19,263 nt of DNA, from NCBI GenBank assembly GCA_937926325.1, contig CALAZQ010000342.1, forward strand, positions 1 through 19,263, in the 5' to 3' direction. Source of the stretch: an uncultured Planctomycetaceae bacterium (GTDB taxonomy: Bacteria; Planctomycetota; Planctomycetia; Pirellulales; UBA1268). This document shows, one piece after another, positions 15,566 to 19,263 of this stretch. Position 1 is the stretch's first letter. Each line of letters opens with the position of its first letter. The translations under genes and the position numbers were made by a program. Under the pieces are notes generated by a model, which was not told where the DNA came from, did no database searches, and saw only the letters and a program-made list of their open reading frames with translations.

Positions 15566-16522
15566 ATGTCGAGCAATTCGTTGCACTCAGCTGACCTCCT
15601 GCCGATTCTGGGCGGATCGTCGACCGCCGAGGCTGGTGGCTGTGGCAGTTCGGCTGCTGCCGTGCCGCCGGTGTCGCGGCGGCTACCCCCGTGGCTGCGG
15701 CAGAATCTCGGCGCCGGTGGTGGTCACGGCGAGACCGCCGGGCTGATTGCCGAACTCGACCTGGAAACGGTCTGCTCGTCGGCGAAGTGCCCCAACCGGC
15801 TGGAGTGCTGGTCAGCGGGTACCGCCACCTTCATGATTCTGGGCAACGTCTGCACCCGGCCGTGTGGTTTCTGCTCGGTGCCCAAGGGCAAGACCGAGGA
15901 ACTCGAGGCCGACGAGCCTGAGCGGGTGGCCGAGGCGGCCCGCCGGCTGGGGCTGGGGCATGTCGTCATCACCAGCGTAACCCGTGACGATCTGCCTGAC
16001 GGTGGGGCCGACCACTTTCGCCGGACTGTCGAGGCGGTGCGGCAGGCGACCGGGGCGACGATCGAGGTGCTGGTGCCCGACTTCATCGGCAAGGAGGGGG
16101 CGCTTGAGCGGCTGCTTGAAGCCCGGCCCGAGGTCTTCAATCACAACACCGAGACGGTGCCGCGGCTCTACCGCGAGGTCCGCGGCCGCAAGAGTGTCTA
16201 TCGCTGGACCTTGCAGCTGTTAGCCGATGCCAAGCGGATCATGCCGGAGGTCAAGACCAAGAGCGGCCTGATGCTGGGGCTGGGTGAGACCCGGGCAGAA
16301 CTGCTTGATGTCTTTGCCGATCTGCTCGATCAGGGTGTCGACTTCCTGACGCTGGGACAGTACCTGCAGCCGAGTCTCGAGAGCCTGCCGGTCTTCCGGT
16401 ACGTGCCGCCGGAGGAGTTTGACGAACTGGGCGATCTGGCCCGATCGATGGGCTTTGCCAAGGTCGCCTCCGGTCCGCTCGTGCGGTCGAGCTACCACGC
16501 CCGCGAAATGGCCGAGGCCTGA
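15566..16522 (+). CDS. lipA: Lipoyl synthase, 318 aa
   Basis: A radical SAM enzyme that inserts two sulfur atoms into octanoyl-lysine on lipoyl domains. The auxiliary cluster cysteines C70, C75 and C81 are in VCSSAKCPNRLECW. The radical SAM cluster C96, C100 and C103 is in the CTRPCGFC segment, and the RSSYHA motif at 307-312 carries the serine ligand to the auxiliary cluster. The PPWLRQNL segment at 41-48 is typical of LipA N-termini. The length matches the family (E. coli LipA is about 320 residues). The ATG at 15566 has a strong GGAGG seven bases upstream, the best ribosome binding site in the window. It follows the LipB-like gene after a 204-bp gap with a structured element, and its stop converges on the 77-aa gene seven bases away. 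All residues for activity are present. Confidence 0.97.
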   Translation: MSSNSLHSADLLPILGGSSTAEAGGCGSSAAAVPPVSRRLPPWLRQNLGAGGGHGETAGLIAELDLETVCSSAKCPNRLECWSAGTATFMILGNVCTRPCGFCSVPKGKTEELEADEPERVAEAARRLGLGHVVITSVTRDDLPDGGADHFRRTVEAVRQATGATIEVLVPDFIGKEGALERLLEARPEVFNHNTETVPRLYREVRGRKSVYRWTLQLLADAKRIMPEVKTKSGLMLGLGETRAELLDVFADLLDQGVDFLTLGQYLQPSLESLPVFRYVPPEEFDELGDLARSMGFAKVASGPLVRSSYHAREMAEA

Positions 16523-16529
16523 GGGCTGG

Positions 16530-16763
16530 TCAGGCTGCTGAGTTTGAGTCGAGTGGCTCGAGCGCGGTGATGTGCAACGTGGCAATCATCTTGACCCGTG
16601 ACGGGATGCCATCCGGGTCGGGCATGGCAATATAGAGCTGCGGCTTGGTGATGAAGGCCATTTCCGGGTGCTTGATTTCATATCGCTCGCCGCTTGAGGT
16701 GACGACGCTGAATGGCGTGAACGGACTTGCTTTGAGCCAGCCGTGAATGACTTCATACGACAT
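16530..16763 (-). CDS. Small conserved-looking protein of unknown function, 77 aa
   Basis: The product (MSYEVIHGWLKASPFTPFSV, then SSGERYEIKHPEMAFIT, and a C-terminal VKMIATLHITALEPL) has a compact alpha-beta pattern: an N-terminal helix, a PFTPF turn, a beta hairpin around the SSG turn, and a final strand ending in LEPL. I associate this layout with small proteins that are frequent in planctomycete genomes, often annotated as hypothetical, but I cannot verify that here. The ATG at 16763 has GGAG eight bases upstream and a good sigma70-type promoter at 16801-16829, so it is transcribed on its own rather than read through from the sigma54 gene alone. Its stop lies seven bases from the lipA stop. 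Function is unknown. Confidence 0.8.
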   Translation of the reverse strand: MSYEVIHGWLKASPFTPFSVVTSSGERYEIKHPEMAFITKPQLYIAMPDPDGIPSRVKMIATLHITALEPLDSNSAA

Positions 16764-16800
16764 CTGACAATCTCCGTAAAGAACAAACGTTCATCTATCG

Positions 16801-16829
16801 AGTATGCCGTGTTGCGACGATACGGTCAA
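16801..16829 (-). promoter_or_regulatory. Sigma70-type promoter for the 77-aa gene
   Basis: On the minus strand TTGACC (16829-16824) matches the -35 consensus at five of six positions, and CATACT (16806-16801) matches the -10 at four of six, with a 17-bp spacer. Transcription would start near 16794, giving a leader of about 31 bases with GGAG at 16775-16772 before the ATG. The region is AT-richer than its surroundings. Confidence 0.6.
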
Positions 16830-16850
16830 CAACTGCAACAATCGGCAGCC

Positions 16851-17909
16851 TCAGCCCTCGTCGGCCTCGTCGAGGCCGTGCTCGACCAGTTTCTTGCGGA
16901 GGGTGTTGCGGTTGATGCCGAGCCGGGCCGCCGCCTTGAGCTGCACGCCGTCGCAGGCGGCGAGCATCTGGGCAATCAGTTCACGTTCCACCCGGCTGAC
17001 CACCCGGTCGAACAGGTTGGCATCGCCCTCGGGGGCCGAGGCCAGGCCCTGCTCGACCAGATCGCGGGCGAGGCTGTCGAGGTCGCCGCCTCGGCCCGGT
17101 AGGGAAACCGTCGGCTGCTCACCCCGCACCGCCGGTGGCAGCAGGTCGAGGCTGATCGCGTCACCGTCGGACAGGATCACGCCCCGTTCGACCACGTTTT
17201 GCAGCTCGCGGACGTTGCCCGGCCAGTGGTAGTGGGTCAGGGCGTTGAGGGCGGCTGGCTGCACATCGGTGACATTGCGATTGTTTTCCTGACTGTACTC
17301 CGCCAGAAAATGCCGCACGAGGGTTGGGATGTCCTCCCGCCGGCTCCGTAAAGGTGGCAGATAGATCGGCACCACGTTGAGCCGATAATAGAGGTCTTCT
17401 CGAAATGTCTCACGGGCCACCTCGTCGAGCAGTTCGCGGTTGCTCGCCGCCACCACGCGGGTGTCAACCCGGATGGTTTCGGTGTCGCCGACCCGCTCGA
17501 ACTCCCGTTCCTGCAGCACCCGCAGCAGCTTCACCTGCAGCTTCGGCGTCGTCGAGTTGATCTCGTCGAGAAAGATGGTGCCGGTGTGGGCCGACTCGAA
17601 CCGGCCGGCCCGGTTGGCCACCGCGCCGGTGAACGAGCCACGGACATGCCCAAAGAGTTCGCTCTCCAGCAGACTCTCGGAGAGCGCGCCGCAGTTGACC
17701 CGGACGAACGGGCCGCTGCTGCGGGGGGAAAGCTCGTGGATCGCCCGGGCGATCAGTTCCTTGCCGGTGCCGGTCTCGCCGACGAGCAGCACCGACGCAT
17801 TCGACGCGGCCACCCGGCGGGTCAGGGCATAGACCTCGGCCATTGCCGGGCTGGTGCCGATGATGCCGGGGATTGTCTCGGCCTCGTCGTCAGCGGGGTT
17901 CCGAAGCAT
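16851..17909 (-). CDS. Sigma54-dependent transcriptional activator without a sensory domain, 352 aa
   Basis: The protein is an AAA+ bacterial enhancer-binding protein. Walker A is GETGTGKE at 44-51. The sigma54 contact loop is GSFTGA at 91-96, a variant of GAFTGA. Walker B is GTIFLDEI at 110-117. The [11 protein letters not shown] segment at 169-179 follows, and [14 protein letters not shown] lies at 229-242. A Fis-type helix-turn-helix ends the protein ([17 protein letters not shown], about 325-341). It should remodel RNA polymerase-sigma54 at -24/-12 promoters. Only about 15 residues precede the AAA+ domain, so no receiver, PAS or GAF domain is present. I chose ATG 17909, where homology begins. 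It overlaps the end of the upstream gene by 20 bases, so the two are probably co-translated and that partner may supply control. An ATG-less longer frame reaches 18050 but is low complexity. Confidence 0.93.
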   Translation of the reverse strand: MLRNPADDEAETIPGIIGTSPAMAEVYALTRRVAASNASVLLVGETGTGKELIARAIHELSPRSSGPFVRVNCGALSESLLESELFGHVRGSFTGAVANRAGRFESAHTGTIFLDEINSTTPKLQVKLLRVLQEREFERVGDTETIRVDTRVVAASNRELLDEVARETFREDLYYRLNVVPIYLPPLRSRREDIPTLVRHFLAEYSQENNRNVTDVQPAALNALTHYHWPGNVRELQNVVERGVILSDGDAISLDLLPPAVRGEQPTVSLPGRGGDLDSLARDLVEQGLASAPEGDANLFDRVVSRVERELIAQMLAACDGVQLKAAARLGINRNTLRKKLVEHGLDEADEG

Positions 17910-19263
17910 CGGCGGCTGCCGTCGGGCGGGGGGACGGCGTGAGGAGGGCGGTGATGGTGCGGCCGACCGGATCGTCCGCGGTGCCGGCATTGTACATGCT
18001 GATAACCTCCCGCCGGTGGCTGGTCGCCAGTAGGATGCCGTGACGGGCAATGCTCTGCTCGAACCCGATCACCACCGCCTCTCTGACGGGGGCTGACAGG
18101 TCGGGCCCCAGAGCGAGGTCGAGCAGCGACCGCTGGGCGGCTGGAACCGGCATGGCTGCCAGCAGCCGCACCGCTGCCGGAAAGGTTTCGGCCTGCCGCA
18201 AGCCACTGCGGGCGGCAGCAAACGCCGGTTCAACATTCCAGCCCTGTTCGCCCAGCCCGCCGAGCAGGTCGAGGGCGATCGCCGCCCGCTCCAGTCGCTG
18301 CACGGCCCGTAGCCGCCGGCGACTATCGGCAGCTGCCTCCGGTCCCAGCAGCCGGGCCAGCGTGTGGGGAAATCGGGGCGGCAGCACCTTCGTCTCATCG
18401 GCGGGGTCGAGGCTGGGCAGCAAGAGGCTTTCCAGCCGATCAGTCAGCAGCACATGGTCGAAATCGAACAGGGTCTGTACCAGCCGGGTCCGACACCGCC
18501 GGCTGCGGTCATCATCGAGCGGGTCGAGCATGACCAGCACGGGCAGCTCGTCACCAAGGGCCGGCTGCCGCAGCAGCTGAATCAGCTCGCGGGCAGCCAG
18601 ATCGAGCCGGGACGAGATCAGCACTAGGACCGTGTCGGGTGACTGACGAACCGCCAGCAGACAGTCCCGGCCCCGGGTGACCTGCTCGGTGTCGTAGCCG
18701 AACCGTGACAGCCCGGTGGCCAGCAGGGTGCCAACCTCTCGGCTGGGGTGGGCAATCACCGCCCGGTCGACCCCGGTCGAGCCGGCGAAGAAGGTCAGCC
18801 GGTCGAGCATCAGGCTGGCCCCGGGAAAGGACGACGGGCCGGCCAGTTCGGCCAGGGCTCGGGCCGCTTCGAACTGCACCAGGTCAGAGGGAGCAGTCAG
18901 GGCCCGCACGAGCGCCGGTCGAATGGTTGCAACGGTGAGAGGCGAGGTGGCGGCAGCCTCCCGCAGCGCCCGGGCGGTGAGGGCGGCGGCGAGGGGCAGC
19001 CCACGGCTGACAGCTTCATCAAGAACCGCCGCGACGGTTTCGGCGTCGAAGCCCTCGGGGCCTGTCAGCACTGCGGCGATGACTGCGGGCGGCAACGCGA
19101 TTGAGGCAGTTATGGGATCGGCCACCGGCAGGGTCGAAGTGGGATCGTCACCGAACCGGAGCAACGCCTCAGCCTGAGCGAGCAACACCAGCCGCACCGC
19201 GGCGGGGTCGGTGCAGCCGAGGTCTCCAAGGGTTCCAGCCAGCTGTCGGGCCCGCAGACAGCG
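17890..19263 (-). CDS. HEAT-like repeat protein with a degenerate receiver domain, 5' end outside the window
   Basis: The frame stays open to the window edge, so at least 457 residues are visible and the N-terminus is missing. A GTG at 19197 is only an internal possibility. The first 155 visible residues and the last 170 are Ala/Leu/Arg helical repeats of HEAT type. Between them, at about 165-285, lies a receiver-like alpha/beta fold: [20 protein letters not shown], then [13 protein letters not shown], then LPVLVML. The acidic pair after the first strand is replaced by His-Pro, and the aspartate that accepts phosphate is replaced by Leu, so it cannot be phosphorylated in the usual way. It overlaps the sigma54 activator start by 20 bases. 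A protein-protein control role toward that activator is plausible. Confidence 0.75.
   Translation of the reverse strand, partial: RCLRARQLAGTLGDLGCTDPAAVRLVLLAQAEALLRFGDDPTSTLPVADPITASIALPPAVIAAVLTGPEGFDAETVAAVLDEAVSRGLPLAAALTARALREAAATSPLTVATIRPALVRALTAPSDLVQFEAARALAELAGPSSFPGASLMLDRLTFFAGSTGVDRAVIAHPSREVGTLLATGLSRFGYDTEQVTRGRDCLLAVRQSPDTVLVLISSRLDLAARELIQLLRQPALGDELPVLVMLDPLDDDRSRRCRTRLVQTLFDFDHVLLTDRLESLLLPSLDPADETKVLPPRFPHTLARLLGPEAAADSRRRLRAVQRLERAAIALDLLGGLGEQGWNVEPAFAAARSGLRQAETFPAAVRLLAAMPVPAAQRSLLDLALGPDLSAPVREAVVIGFEQSIARHGILLATSHRREVISMYNAGTADDPVGRTITALLTPSPRPTAAADASEPR

Overview
This is a GC-rich (roughly two thirds G+C), densely coded bacterial chromosome segment. Several features suggest a planctomycete, probably of the Pirellula/Rhodopirellula type. 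These are a large all-helical protein I cannot place, a 77-residue small protein of a type I associate with planctomycetes, a thioredoxin-trypsin fusion, a PQQ-type beta-propeller protein, and mostly weak Shine-Dalgarno sequences. The assignment is an inference from gene content. There is no rRNA, tRNA, IS element or CRISPR array to anchor it.

Layout. On the minus strand at the left edge is a complete metG (methionyl-tRNA synthetase, 692 aa). A 298-bp divergent gap follows, holding one possible 37-codon ORF. A co-directional plus-strand series runs from 2380 to 8870: a secreted thioredoxin/trypsin-like fusion, a histidine phosphatase, an exported glutaminyl-cyclotransferase-like M28 protein, an 89-aa lipoyl-type domain with no lysine, lnt (apolipoprotein N-acyltransferase), a membrane-anchored coiled-coil protein and a 49-aa single-span membrane protein. 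Most of these products are exported, membrane-bound or act on the envelope. A beta-propeller protein (minus strand) converges on this series, with a hairpin between the ends. Divergent from it is a 1363-aa unknown protein. Its stop overlaps (ATGA) the start of a LipB-like octanoyltransferase homologue, which is followed after 204 bp by lipA (lipoyl synthase). On the minus strand at the right are a 77-aa protein with its own good sigma70-type promoter, a sigma54-dependent activator without a sensory domain, and a HEAT-like/pseudo-receiver protein cut by the window edge. The last two overlap by 20 bases.

How the genes fit together. LipB and LipA normally build lipoate on carrier proteins: LipB transfers octanoate to a lysine and LipA inserts the two sulfurs. 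LipA here has every diagnostic residue. The LipB-like protein aligns well but lacks both the catalytic lysine and the catalytic cysteine. Separately, the small lipoyl-type domain beside lnt has alanine where the modified lysine should be. The gap before lipA holds a 132-base element closed by a 16-bp stem that is complete in RNA with one G-U pair. It has an internal UUCG-capped hairpin and lies just upstream of the lipA ribosome binding site. I consider this the best candidate for an undescribed element in the window. On the right, the sigma54 activator lacks its own receiver and its overlapping partner carries a degenerate one, which suggests a split regulatory pair.
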